Notes: generated by a model from the letters alone, not told the origin. Counted from the stretch's first letter, positions 50,579-59,465 are shown. The stretch: DNA of 64,000 nucleotides from Paenisporosarcina cavernae (GCF_003595195.1 NZ_CP032418.1:632501-696500), one strand, 5' to 3'. Program-made: numbers and translations.

Positions 50579-53083
50579 ATGTTAAGTATGTTAAATAAAG
50601 TATTTGATGGTAATAAGCGCGATGTGAAACGATTAGAAAAGATTGCTGATCAAGTAGAAGCGTATGCTTCTGAGATGGCAGCGTTATCCGATGAAGACTT
50701 ACAGGCTAAGACGCAGTATTTTCAAGAAAAGATTGCGAGTGGCGCAACATTAGAAGATATTCAAGCAGAGGCGTTTGCAGTTGTTCGAGAAGCGGCAAAG
50801 CGTGTGCTTGGTTTGTATCCGTTCCGCGTTCAAATTATGGGTGCTGCGGCACTTCATGAAGGAAATATTGCGGAGATGAAAACAGGGGAAGGGAAAACAT
50901 TAACGTCGACGATGTCGGTGTATTTAAATGCGCTTTCTGGTAAAGGCGCGCATGTCGTGACGGTCAATGAATATTTGGCAAGTCGTGATGCATCTGAGAT
51001 GGGTGCACTGCATGAGTGGCTTGGGTTAACGGTTGGACTGAACTTGAATTCATTAACAAAAGCAGAGAAACGGGAAGCATATTTGGCGGATATTACGTAT
51101 TCGACCAATAATGAATTAGGGTTTGACTATTTGCGGGATAATATGGTGCTGTACAAAGAAGATAAAGTGCAGCGTCCGCTTTCGTATGCCGTTATTGATG
51201 AAGTCGATTCGATTTTAATTGACGAGGCGCGTACGCCACTTATTATTTCTGGGCAAGCGGCGAAGTCTGCACAGTTGTATATGCAGGCGAATGCACTTGT
51301 ACGTGCGCTTCGTAAAGACGAGGATTATTCGTATGATGAGTCGACAAAAGGTGTTGTGTTGACAGAAGCTGGTACGGATAAAGTGGAGCGAGCGTTTGGA
51401 ATTGATAATTTGTTTGATTTAACGCACGTGAAGTTGAATCATGCGATTAATCAATCGTTAAAAGCGCATGCGTCGATGCATTTAGATATCGATTATGTGG
51501 TACAAGACGGGGAAGTTGTCATTGTCGATTCGTTTACGGGTCGTTTAATGAAAGGTCGTCGCTATTCGGACGGCTTGCATCAAGCGATTGAAGCGAAGGA
51601 AGGGCTCGATATTCAAAATGAGTCAATGACGATGGCTACGATCACGTTCCAGAACTATTTCCGTATGTACGATAAGTTGTCTGGGATGACTGGTACAGCG
51701 AAGACGGAAGAAGAAGAGTTCCGCAATATTTACAATATGAATGTTATTTCGATTCCGACGAACATGCCAATTGTGCGTGATGACCGTGCGGATTTAATCT
51801 ACGCGACGATTGACGGAAAGTTTAAAGCGGTAGCAAAAGAAATCGAAGAACGTCATAAAAATGGGCAACCGGTACTTGTTGGTACGGTGGCAATTGAGAC
51901 GTCGGAGATTATTTCGAAGTATTTAACAAAAGCGGGTATTCCGCATAATGTGTTAAATGCGAAAAACCATGAACGAGAAGCGGAAATTATTACAGATGCC
52001 GGGAAACGTGGTGCTGTGACGATTGCGACGAACATGGCAGGGCGTGGAACGGATATTAAACTTGGCGAAGGTGTCATTGAAGCAGGCGGGTTAGCAGTAC
52101 TTGGGACAGAGCGTCATGAGTCTCGTCGTATTGATAATCAGCTTCGTGGTCGTTCTGGTCGTCAAGGGGATCCAGGTATTACGCAATTCTATTTATCATT
52201 AGAAGATGAATTGATGCGTCGTTTTGGATCCGATAATATGCGTTCGATGATGATGCGTCTTGGAATGGATGATAGTGCGCCAATTCAGTCGAAAATGGTG
52301 TCTCGTGCAGTTGAGTCGGCGCAAAAACGAGTGGAAGGTAATAACTTCGATTCGCGTAAACGATTGCTACAGTACGATGATGTATTGCGTCAACAACGCG
52401 AGATTATTTATAAAGAGCGTTTAGAAGTGCTTGAAACGGATGATATGCGTGCGCTAGTGGAATCGATGATTGATGAAACGATTAATCGTAGTGTTGCGAT
52501 GCATACGATTGGCGAACCAAAAGAGTGGAATTTAAAAGGATTGTCGGATTATTTACATGCGAATTTACTTCCTGAAGGTATGGTGACACTAGCTGACATG
52601 GAAGGAAAGTCGCAAGAAGAGTTAATCGACGTGATTCGCGATGCGGTGTACCGTGTGTACAATGAAAAAGAAGAGTCCATGACGCCAGAACGTATGCGTG
52701 AGTTCGAGAAAGTTGTGTTACTTCGTTCGATCGATACGAAATGGATTGATCATATCGATGCGATGGATCAATTGCGCCAAGGTATTCACTTACGTGCGTA
52801 CGGACAAAATGATCCACTTCGTGAGTACCAAAACGAAGGGTTCGCAATGTTTGAAGCGATGGTAGAATCAGTGCAAGAAGATGTCGCGAAGTATGCGATG
52901 AAAGCACAAATTCAAAGCAACTTGCAACGTGAAGAAGTCGCGAAAGGAAATGCGGTTAACCCGAAAGAAGATGGCGAAGCGGTGAAGAAGAAACCGGTTC
53001 GTGCGGAACAAACGGTTGGACGTAATGATTTATGTCCGTGTGGTAGCGGGAAAAAATTCAAGAATTGTCACGGCGCTGTGTAG
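50579..53083 (+). CDS. secA: Preprotein translocase ATPase SecA
   Basis: The 834-residue housekeeping motor of the Sec translocase. Walker A MKTGEGKT (about 100-107), [52 protein letters not shown], and the C-terminal zinc motif [13 protein letters not shown] (about 820-832) that the SecA2 at 9.2 kb lacks. No good SD is visible immediately upstream except GGGAAGTGA. In B. subtilis secA and prfB are co-transcribed, and prfB follows here after 171 bp. Confidence 0.97.
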   Translation: MLSMLNKVFDGNKRDVKRLEKIADQVEAYASEMAALSDEDLQAKTQYFQEKIASGATLEDIQAEAFAVVREAAKRVLGLYPFRVQIMGAAALHEGNIAEMKTGEGKTLTSTMSVYLNALSGKGAHVVTVNEYLASRDASEMGALHEWLGLTVGLNLNSLTKAEKREAYLADITYSTNNELGFDYLRDNMVLYKEDKVQRPLSYAVIDEVDSILIDEARTPLIISGQAAKSAQLYMQANALVRALRKDEDYSYDESTKGVVLTEAGTDKVERAFGIDNLFDLTHVKLNHAINQSLKAHASMHLDIDYVVQDGEVVIVDSFTGRLMKGRRYSDGLHQAIEAKEGLDIQNESMTMATITFQNYFRMYDKLSGMTGTAKTEEEEFRNIYNMNVISIPTNMPIVRDDRADLIYATIDGKFKAVAKEIEERHKNGQPVLVGTVAIETSEIISKYLTKAGIPHNVLNAKNHEREAEIITDAGKRGAVTIATNMAGRGTDIKLGEGVIEAGGLAVLGTERHESRRIDNQLRGRSGRQGDPGITQFYLSLEDELMRRFGSDNMRSMMMRLGMDDSAPIQSKMVSRAVESAQKRVEGNNFDSRKRLLQYDDVLRQQREIIYKERLEVLETDDMRALVESMIDETINRSVAMHTIGEPKEWNLKGLSDYLHANLLPEGMVTLADMEGKSQEELIDVIRDAVYRVYNEKEESMTPERMREFEKVVLLRSIDTKWIDHIDAMDQLRQGIHLRAYGQNDPLREYQNEGFAMFEAMVESVQEDVAKYAMKAQIQSNLQREEVAKGNAVNPKEDGEAVKKKPVRAEQTVGRNDLCPCGSGKKFKNCHGAV

Positions 53084-53110
53084 GGGAAGCTAGTAAGTGC
53101 AAGGCGAGAT

Positions 53111-53207
53111 CCGTGGTTTCTGCGTGAAAGTTGCGGTATCTTTGCTTGGACGTGGCGGTTGCCACCCTGGCGTTTTGTAAGTACGTGCGAGTGTGCGGTT
53201 TTGCGAG
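53111..53207. repeat. Phased degenerate repeat array F between secA and prfB
   Basis: Cores G(C/T)GGT(T/A) occur at 53113, 53133, 53155 and 53195, i.e. 20, 22 and 40 bp apart, as if one of five ~20.5-bp slots had decayed. Core examples: GCGGTATCTTTGC, GCGGTTTTGCGAG. It is less regular than the A and B arrays. Confidence 0.45.
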
Positions 53208-53254
53208 AGATGTTTTCATTGCCAAAAATGAAGATTGTATGAGGAGTAGTCGAT

Positions 53255-54356
53255 ATGGAGTTATCAGATGTTCGGAATGAGTTGGAATTGACCGCGGGTA
53301 AGTTAGCGGATTTTAGGGGGTCTCTTTGACTTAGAGAATAAGGAGGCTCGGATTGCGGAGCTGGATGAGTTGATGCTGGAGCCTGAGTTTTGGAATGATC
53401 AGCAGGCTGCGCAGACGGTGATTAATGAGGCGAACGGCTTGAAAGAGGTCGTGAATGAGTTTACGGATTTGGTGGATACGCAGGAGAATTTGGAGATGAC
53501 GCTGGAGTTGCTTCGAGAGGAAGCGGACGAGGAGTTGCAGGCGGAGCTTGGGAATGAAATGCGGGATTTCCGTAAGCGTGTGGCGGATTTTGAGTTGCAG
53601 ATGTTACTCTCGGAGCCATATGACCGGAATAATGCGATTTTGGAGTTGCATCCCGGTGCGGGTGGTACGGAGTCGCAGGATTGGGGTTCGATGTTGCTGC
53701 GTATGTACCAGCGTTGGGGCGAGAAGCGCGGTTTCAAGGTGGAGACGCTCGATTATTTGCCTGGTGATGAGGCGGGTATTAAGTCGGTGACGCTTGGGAT
53801 TAAGGGTCATAATGCTTATGGGTATTTGAAGGCGGAGAAGGGTGTGCATCGTTTGGTGCGTATTTCGCCGTTTGATTCGTCAGGTCGCCGTCATACGTCG
53901 TTTGTGTCGTGTGAAGTGATGCCGGAGTTCAATGATGAGATTGAGATTGATATCCGGACGGAAGATTTGAAGATTGATACGTACCGCGCGAGTGGTGCTG
54001 GTGGTCAGCATATTAATACGACGGATTCGGCTGTTCGTATTACGCATTTGCCGACGGGGGCTGTTGTGACGTGTCAGCAGGAGCGTTCGCAGATTAAGAA
54101 CCGCGAGAAGGCGATGACGATGTTGAAGGCGAAGTTGTATCAGTTGAAGATTGAGGAGCAAGAGGCGGAGATGTTAGAGATCCGCGGCGAGCAGAAGGAG
54201 ATTGGCTGGGGAAGTCAGATTCGCTCGTATGTGTTCCATCCGTATTCGATGGTGAAGGATCACCGTACGAATGAGGAGTCTGGGAATGTGCAAGGTGTGA
54301 TGGACGGGGATATTGATCCGTTCATTAATGCGTATTTGCGTTCGCGGATGAATTAG
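53255..54356 (+). CDS. prfB: Peptide chain release factor 2 with programmed +1 frameshift
   Basis: RF2 recognises UGA and UAA stop codons. The first reading frame (24 codons from ATG 53255) ends at an in-frame TGA (53327-53329) inside AGGGGG-TCT-CTT-TGA-C, the classic shift site with an internal SD-like AGGGGG. Shifting +1 at CTT continues [16 protein letters not shown] to the stop at 54354-54356, about 366 residues in all. Later motifs: [19 protein letters not shown], the catalytic [15 protein letters not shown] (GGQ), and SPF near residue 200 ([10 protein letters not shown]), the UGA-reading tripeptide. Codons end in G far more often than in neighbouring genes. SD GAGGAG. Confidence 0.97.
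53315..53330 (+). promoter_or_regulatory. RF2 autoregulatory frameshift site
   Basis: AGGGGGTCTCTTTGAC: SD-like AGGGGG, slippery CTT, stop TGA followed by C (a weak termination context). When RF2 is scarce the ribosome slips +1 and makes more RF2. Confidence 0.96.
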
Positions 54357-54364
54357 TAGGTGAG

Positions 54365-54397
54365 GGCTGGTCGCGAGGGTGCGGCTGGTCTTTTTTT
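54365..54397 (+). terminator. Intrinsic terminator of prfB
   Basis: GGCTGGTCGC / GCGGCTGGTC pairs over 10 bp with several G-U pairs and is followed by T7. Confidence 0.75.
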
Positions 54398-54455
54398 GTG
54401 GGTTCGGATGGTGGATTTTTACTATATTCAACGGATAAATATTATTAATTTTCTT

Positions 54456-54580
54456 GTATGGACGAAAATTAGGTTTCTATGGGAAAAAACCGTGACTCTA
54501 TGGGAAATAAGCATAGCCCTATGGGAAATTTTTTTATTCTATGGGAAATTTCGAAGTATCTATGGGAAATTTAAATGCAG
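54456..54580 (+). repeat. Phased degenerate repeat array B (core CTATGGGAAAT, 21-bp period)
   Basis: Six units start at 54456 (variant GTATGGACGAAA), 54477, 54498, 54519, 54539 and 54560: spacings 21, 21, 21, 20 and 21. The 10-bp core CTATGGGAAA is invariant in five units, and the other ~11 bp differ freely. It is the cleanest array in the window. It lies between the prfB terminator and the minus-strand terminator of the second NERD gene. Confidence 0.9.
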
Positions 54581-54582
54581 TT

Positions 54583-54650
54583 GATTTTCGGCAAGCCGAA
54601 AATCTTCCTCATAAAGGTTAAAAGGAGGGCATTCGCTAGCGAATGCCTTC
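54583..54650 (-). terminator. Hairpins ending the second NERD gene
   Basis: GGCATTCGC-TA-GCGAATGCC (about 54629-54648) is followed on the minus strand by CTCCTTTT, and a second stem GATTTTCGGC / GCCGAAAATC lies at 54583-54604. The NERD TAG stop codon overlaps the loop of the first hairpin, so the last codons form one arm. Confidence 0.75.
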
Positions 54651-55619
54651 TTTTTGGAGTTGAATAATATTCTTTTCAGACGTAAGAGAGTATTTTGTAT
54701 GTCTCTTTGTTCCAGATTTTTGATATCCTCCTAATTGAAGTAGACGTTTTGCTATATACCTATCTTCAATCGCGAGAAACTCACGGCATAGTTTGTTAGT
54801 TATCGTCTCACCAAATAACAATCGATAATCTTCGAATGCTTGAAGATGACTATCTTTAGATTTATATCCACAATTACATTGCCATTTACATGTTTTCCAT
54901 TCCATTCTGATACGATGACAATTTGAACATTGAACACCTTTGACAATATGTTCCGGTCGGATTTGGTATTTTTCAAGTATGTTGTTCTTTTGATAGCTAA
55001 TGTGACTAGAACGCAGTTTGTTCGCGAGAACATCTAATTCAGTAAATGTTAGAAGTTTTTTACCTGTAATTCTCTTCAGTATTTCGTTTGTAAGAAATTT
55101 GGTTCGAACGATGGAAGGCTCGGATTGCATTGTGTTGATTTCTGCGGTGGGGTTAGTGAATACAACGAAATGCTCTACTGGGATGTTATAACCTTGAACG
55201 GTTAGCCATCTATTTAATAGTTCTGCATTTCGTTCTGATTGTGCGAGTGGGGAGTCATAAGCTATTCGTTTCCCATCTTCTAAGACTTGAACAAGTTGAT
55301 CTGGGTGTCGAGTTACAATTAACTGACCTTTTAAATTCTTACTTTCGATTACAAATAGTTTAAATGGTGTGATCAGAATGTGGTCAATTTGAACGTAAGT
55401 AGTGGATTTGAGAAAGACATCGTGAAGAATGTTGAATGGAAAAGTGGGATAGAAATAGGTGAAGAGATGTGCAACACTGTCCTCTCCCCAGTTACCGGCA
55501 TCCATCTTTGCAAGTGTGCGTTGAATAAGAGAGTAACTAGGATGAGTGGGAATAAGTCTTCGGGATAGTGTTTCTATTACTTGATAATAGGGACTTGTTT
55601 CTCTTTTTTTAGTATTCAA
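54636..55619 (-). CDS. NERD-domain nuclease-like protein with zinc ribbon (second copy)
   Basis: A 327-residue paralogue in architecture of the gene at 17.2 kb. NERD domain (about 45-160) with active-site-like residues: Glu in GNWGEDSV, Asp in QIDHILI, ExK in VIESKNLKG; a zinc-binding CSNC...CNC pattern at about 245-265, and a helical C-terminus. I chose TTG 55619 because AAAAGGAG is 8 bp upstream and the product then begins MNT, like the first copy. The longer frame to 55742 would read through a GC-rich hairpin. It is flanked by arrays B and C. Function unknown; sequence identity between the two copies is low outside the motifs. Confidence 0.78.
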   Translation of the reverse strand: MNTKKRETSPYYQVIETLSRRLIPTHPSYSLIQRTLAKMDAGNWGEDSVAHLFTYFYPTFPFNILHDVFLKSTTYVQIDHILITPFKLFVIESKNLKGQLIVTRHPDQLVQVLEDGKRIAYDSPLAQSERNAELLNRWLTVQGYNIPVEHFVVFTNPTAEINTMQSEPSIVRTKFLTNEILKRITGKKLLTFTELDVLANKLRSSHISYQKNNILEKYQIRPEHIVKGVQCSNCHRIRMEWKTCKWQCNCGYKSKDSHLQAFEDYRLLFGETITNKLCREFLAIEDRYIAKRLLQLGGYQKSGTKRHTKYSLTSEKNIIQLQKEGIR

Positions 55620-55870
55620 TTGCGAGACTCCTTTTGAGGTTTTAGTGGACATAGTTGGAACTTTATTTGGAGAGGTTTGCATGGTAATCTTTTTCGGGAA
55701 AAGCCAGCGAGTTTGTGAGCTGGCAGCGTGGCTTTCGGTCATGCCCGCAGAGGCTCCGAGTCAAGTTGCAAATCCATTTAAGAGTAGAGGATGATTGAAG
55801 TGGGGAAATACTTGTCATTTTTAGAGTACCATTTGATGCAAGATAAAGTAAATGTCCAAAATTACCGGTA
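55620..55870. other. Leader region of the second NERD gene
   Basis: Contains a GC-rich hairpin (GCCAGC / GCTGGC, about 55704-55728) which on the minus strand is followed by TTTTCCC and could act as an attenuator, next to a GCGGGCATG / CCGAGTC segment resembling the GC-rich elements elsewhere in the window. No other gene is seen. Confidence 0.4.
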
Positions 55871-55930
55871 GACGCGTAATGTATTAAAGTGGAAAAAGTA
55901 CGACTCAGGTTAAAAATTTACTATAAATTT

Positions 55931-56032
55931 TATTTTGTCAGCGTTTATTTGAATTTTATAATCGCTCCCTCGGTATTTGATTATAAGCGAACAGGGAATT
56001 TTATAAGCGATAATGGCGTTTTTATGAGCGTT
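55931..56032 (+). repeat. Phased degenerate repeat array C (core TTTTATAAGCG)
   Basis: Five units have cores ending (A/T)(G/C)CG or TCG at 55943, 55964, 55989, 56009 and 56030 (spacings 21, 25, 20, 21). Examples: TTTTATAAGCG, TTTTATGAGCG, TTTTATAATCG. It lies between the upstream region of the second NERD gene and the cccB terminator. Confidence 0.7.
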
Positions 56033-56044
56033 CCAATCCCGACA

Positions 56045-56079
56045 CAAAAAAAGCAGGCTTTCGATAGGAAAGCCTGCTC
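56045..56079 (-). terminator. Intrinsic terminator of cccB
   Basis: Perfect stem GCAGGCTTTC / GAAAGCCTGC followed on the minus strand by T7. Confidence 0.93.
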
Positions 56080-56083
56080 GTTG

Positions 56084-56416
56084 TTATTTCTTTTCTGCTA
56101 GCCATGCTGCGACTGCTTCTGCTTCTGCACCTTTAATGATGCCAGGAGGCATACCGCCCCGTCCGTTCGTGATGACGCCTAGAATTTCTTCTTCGCTTAA
56201 GCGAGAACCAACGTCAGCAAGTTTTGGGAAGTTTCCGCGTCCTTCTAAGTTTTCACCATGACAGCTGATGCAGTTCTGATTGACGATTTGTTCTGCATCA
56301 ACGGAGGCAGTCTCGCCACCGTTACCAGTATCAGTTGCTTCTTCTTCTCCACCGCCACATGCTCCAAGTACAAGTGCGCTTCCGAAAAGAATGGACGCAA
56401 AGAATCTTTTTTTCAT
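56084..56416 (-). CDS. cccB: Lipoprotein cytochrome c551
   Basis: A 110-residue membrane-anchored small cytochrome c that carries electrons to a terminal oxidase. Lipobox LGAC (lipid-modified C20) replaces a transmembrane anchor. A Gly/Glu/Thr-rich linker leads to the haem-binding CISCH (C49, C52, H53), and the axial Met is M89 in [18 protein letters not shown]. In B. subtilis cccB also lies beside prfB-yvjA and ftsEX. Confidence 0.95.
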   Translation of the reverse strand: MKKRFFASILFGSALVLGACGGGEEEATDTGNGGETASVDAEQIVNQNCISCHGENLEGRGNFPKLADVGSRLSEEEILGVITNGRGGMPPGIIKGAEAEAVAAWLAEKK

Positions 56417-56551
56417 GAATAAATCCTCCTTTTTGTATGTAAGTCCATTACTTCTTCACTCTTGTAATTAATCCCTTCTCACAATCAACTTGTTCAAAAA
56501 GTATACATAATTCAGTATTCCCTTAACGGTGAAAATAAATCCTTCAAATTT

Positions 56552-56586
56552 TTAAAAAAGACTGCCAATGATGAAAATTGACAGTC
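56552..56586 (-). terminator. Intrinsic terminator of the YitT-family gene
   Basis: Minus strand stem GACTGTCAAT / ATTGGCAGTC (one G-U pair) followed by T6. Confidence 0.88.
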
Positions 56587-56593
56587 GAATTTC

Positions 56594-57460
56594 TTATGCT
56601 CTTTTAAAGCCTTCGCCGAGGACTTCGTAGGCATCAGATACGATGATAAAGGCGCTTGGATCAACGAGTTTGACGAGTGATTTGAGTTTGGTGAATTCGG
56701 TTTGGTAGACGACAACGAGTAGAATTGGTTTTTCAGCATTAGTGTACCCGCCTACTGCTGGTAGTTTGGTGACGCCGCGGTTGATTTCTGCGTAAATAGC
56801 GTCGCGCATTTCTTCTTGTTTGTTGGTGATGATGTAGACCATTTTGGATTGGCTAAATCCAAGTTGGATGATGTCGATTGTTTTTGTGGTGACGAATAAT
56901 CCAATGAGCGCGTACAGTCCTTTTTCGATGTCAAAGACAATTGCTGCAGAGAGGACGATGAGTCCGTCAATCAGCATGACGCTTGTCCCAAGTGAAAAGC
57001 CAGTGTATTTGGTGATGATTTGTGCGGCAAGGTCTGTTCCACCTGTCGATGCTTTCCCACGGAAGACGATTCCAAGGCCGACTCCGACTGATATCCCGCC
57101 AAACAATGCGCCTAGCAGGGGATTTAGTGTTGCCGGTTCCCATCCGGCTGTCAGAAGAACGAACAAGGGCAACGTAAGTGTCCCGACGAGTGAGCGTACT
57201 CCAAATGATTTGCCCAGAAAAATGACGCCTGCAACAAAGAGTGGGATGTTAAATGCATATTGCACAAGTCCTGGGGACCATCCAAATATGCCTTTTAAGA
57301 TTGTCGAGATCCCGCTTACGCCACCAGAGGCAACCTCATTCGGTAATAAAAAGACGTTAAACCCGACGGCGATAATTGCAGCTCCGACGATGATATAGAT
57401 ATATTCGAGCGCCATGGCGAGGTGAGGGTGCGGCTCGCGGCGAATTTTCCGTTCTTTCAT
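56594..57460 (-). CDS. yvjA: YitT-family membrane protein (YvjA-like)
   Basis: A 288-residue protein with five or six transmembrane segments (about 18-205, the duplicated YitT/DUF161 unit with GGVSGIST and KASTGGTDLAAQI motifs) and a C-terminal DUF2179 domain (about 210-285, VYIITNKQEEMRDAI). Substrate unknown; often listed as a possible transporter. I chose ATG 57460: GGAGG lies 7 bp upstream, and a longer frame would start inside the SD. Position next to cccB and ftsEX matches B. subtilis yvjA. Confidence 0.9.
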   Translation of the reverse strand: MKERKIRREPHPHLAMALEYIYIIVGAAIIAVGFNVFLLPNEVASGGVSGISTILKGIFGWSPGLVQYAFNIPLFVAGVIFLGKSFGVRSLVGTLTLPLFVLLTAGWEPATLNPLLGALFGGISVGVGLGIVFRGKASTGGTDLAAQIITKYTGFSLGTSVMLIDGLIVLSAAIVFDIEKGLYALIGLFVTTKTIDIIQLGFSQSKMVYIITNKQEEMRDAIYAEINRGVTKLPAVGGYTNAEKPILLVVVYQTEFTKLKSLVKLVDPSAFIIVSDAYEVLGEGFKRA

Positions 57461-57761
57461 GTGTGATTCCTCCATTTAAGTGGTGTTTCCTCTTATTAAA
57501 CAGTAGTTTGTCGAAAATTCAAAGGGGCAGCGGAATAATGGAAATGTTGAATGAATTCACACAAATTGGGTAAGCTCAGATGCGTAAATTTTGGTAACAA
57601 CGCGAGAGTTGTGACAAATTTATGACCTTGGTGACAAGCGAAATTTGCTAGATTGGCGAAGAATTCGATTGATTTTGCCAAATAAAGGAGAAATCGACTA
57701 GCATGTCGAATACGAAAGAAGTAGAAGGTAAAAGCTTCAACACGACTTATGTCATATATTT
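57461..57761. other. Divergent intergenic region, yvjA to ftsEX
   Basis: No gene seen. A loose series of TTGG(T/C)(G/A)A-type words at 57566, 57591, 57609, 57628 and 57653 has irregular spacing (25, 18, 19, 25), so I do not call it an array. The WalR-type box and ftsEX promoter follow on its right. Confidence 0.4.
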
Positions 57762-57806
57762 TGTAACGTGAATGTAATAAAAATTTGTGCAGGAAGTTGA
57801 TATAAT
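57762..57806 (+). promoter_or_regulatory. WalR-type box and extended -10 promoter of ftsEX
   Basis: TGTAAC-N5-TGTAAT (57762-57778) is a perfect match to TGTWAH-N5-TGTWAH. The extended -10 TGA-TATAAT follows at 57798-57806 with no good -35, as expected where an activator substitutes for it. The site is 20 bp upstream of the -10. Confidence 0.7.
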
Positions 57807-57904
57807 AAGTTTGTCGGTCTTTGACGGATGAAGCAATTAATTGACCGAGTGATGGTTCGGTTTGATCATAGAGAATTTTACTAGCTTGGAGGCAAATTAA
57901 TTAA

Positions 57905-58591
57905 ATGATACACATGAAAGACGTATATAAAAAGTATCCGAACGGGATTGTGGCGGCGAATGGCATCAATGTTGAGATTAAGCAAGGCGAGTTTGTGTAT
58001 GTGGTAGGACCGTCTGGTGCTGGGAAATCGACATTTATCAAAATGATGTATCGCGAAGAACGACCAACATCGGGTGACATTTTAGTGAATGGCATTAATT
58101 TGGCAAAGTTACGCCCCAAACGCGTTCCATATTTACGTCGTCAAATTGGCGTTGTGTTCCAGGATTTTAAATTGTTACCGCGTTTAAATGTGTATGAAAA
58201 CGTCGCATTCGCGTTAGAAGTAATTGAAGAGTCACCAAAAGTGATTCGAAAGCGCGTAATGGAAGTGCTCGATTTAGTCGGGTTGAAGCATAAAGCAAGA
58301 ATGTTCCCAACAGAATTATCTGGCGGGGAACAACAACGTGTGTCTATCGCACGTTCGATTGTCAACATCCCGAAAGTGATGATTGCCGATGAGCCTACCG
58401 GAAACTTAGACCCTGAAACGTCTTGGGATATTATGAATTTATTTGAAGAGATTAATCGTCGCGGCACAACAGTTGTGATGGCGACGCATAATAAAGAAAT
58501 TGTCAACACGATTCGACACCGAGTGATTGCCGTTGAAGGTGGACTCATTGTACGTGATGAGCACGGAGGTGATTACGGGTATGAAAGCTAG
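57905..58591 (+). CDS. ftsE: Cell-division ABC ATPase FtsE
   Basis: A 228-residue ABC ATPase that with FtsX controls a peptidoglycan hydrolase across the membrane rather than moving a substrate. Walker A VGPSGAGKST (about 34-43), Q-loop VVFQDFKLLP, signature LSGGEQQRVSIARSI, Walker B VMIADEPTGNLDPE, and the His switch ATHNKE. The last 11 bp overlap ftsX. The 5' leader is about 90 bp. Confidence 0.95.
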   Translation: MIHMKDVYKKYPNGIVAANGINVEIKQGEFVYVVGPSGAGKSTFIKMMYREERPTSGDILVNGINLAKLRPKRVPYLRRQIGVVFQDFKLLPRLNVYENVAFALEVIEESPKVIRKRVMEVLDLVGLKHKARMFPTELSGGEQQRVSIARSIVNIPKVMIADEPTGNLDPETSWDIMNLFEEINRRGTTVVMATHNKEIVNTIRHRVIAVEGGLIVRDEHGGDYGYES

Positions 58592-59465
58592 AACATTAGG
58601 AAGACATTTCCGTGAAAGCGGAAAGTCGCTTGCTCGTAATAGTTGGATGACATTTGCTTCGGCAAGTGCAGTTACGGTCACGTTACTACTTGTTGGCGTA
58701 TTCGTTATGATCATGATGAATTTAAACAAAGTAGCGGACGATTTAGAAGAAGATGTGGAGATTAAAGTGTTGGCGGAGCTACAAATTTCGCCAGAAGATG
58801 TGGAAACATTGAAAGCAGAGATTGAACAAACTAGAGGCGTCGCATCTGTGAAGTATTCAAGTAAAGATGCGGAGCTTGAAGATTTGATCAAGGATTTCGG
58901 GGATGACCTGAGATTGTATGATCAAAACAATCCGTTACGTGATGCTTATTACGTGAAAGCGGAAAACCCGCAAGAAACAGGAACAGTTGCGAAACGAATT
59001 GATGCGCTTGCGAATACATATTCCGTGGAATATGGCGAAGGCAAAATCGAGAAGTTGTTTGGTTTCTTAAATGTTGCACGAAATGTTGGGTTAATCCTGA
59101 TTCTCGCGTTATTGTTCACGGCGATGTTCTTGATTTCGAATACGATTCGCATTACGATCGTAGCGAGAGGACGCGAAATTGAGATTATGAAATTAGTAGG
59201 GGCAACGAACTGGTTTGTTCGTTTACCTTTTGTGTTAGAAGGTATGTGGATTGGGATTTTAGGTGCGATTGTGCCGATAACGCTCGTGACACTGTTGTAT
59301 GTGAATGTGTATAAGGTGGCAACGCCGTATTTAGATGGTGAGTTGTTCCAGCTGTTACCGCTGACACCGTTTTTATACCAAGTAAATGGATTAATTTTAG
59401 TGATGGGAATGTTCATCGGTATTTGGGGGAGTTTCATGTCCGTACGAAAGTTCTTGCGAGTTTAA
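58581..59465 (+). CDS. ftsX: Cell-division membrane protein FtsX
   Basis: A 294-residue membrane partner of FtsE. Four transmembrane helices (about 20-50, 165-190, 215-245, 265-290) and a large extracellular loop (about 50-160) between the first two, which binds the hydrolase coiled coil. The motif GATNWFVRLPFVLEG is typical of FtsX. I chose ATG 58581, with GGAGGTGAT at ideal distance inside ftsE. A terminator follows. Confidence 0.95.
   Translation: MKARTLGRHFRESGKSLARNSWMTFASASAVTVTLLLVGVFVMIMMNLNKVADDLEEDVEIKVLAELQISPEDVETLKAEIEQTRGVASVKYSSKDAELEDLIKDFGDDLRLYDQNNPLRDAYYVKAENPQETGTVAKRIDALANTYSVEYGEGKIEKLFGFLNVARNVGLILILALLFTAMFLISNTIRITIVARGREIEIMKLVGATNWFVRLPFVLEGMWIGILGAIVPITLVTLLYVNVYKVATPYLDGELFQLLPLTPFLYQVNGLILVMGMFIGIWGSFMSVRKFLRV

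Noticed and set aside
54456-54580. CRISPR array
   Set aside because: The units (10-bp core plus ~11-bp variable part) are much too short for CRISPR repeats and spacers, and no cas gene is present.
54636-55742. Longer N-terminus for the second NERD protein (start at 55742)
   Set aside because: The extra 41 residues are translated from a GC-rich hairpin region. The internal TTG at 55619 has a strong SD at 8 bp and gives the same MNT start as the first NERD protein.
57566-57660. A further phased array of TTGGTGACAA-like words upstream of ftsEX
   Set aside because: Spacings of 25, 18, 19 and 25 bp do not hold the 20-21-bp period.
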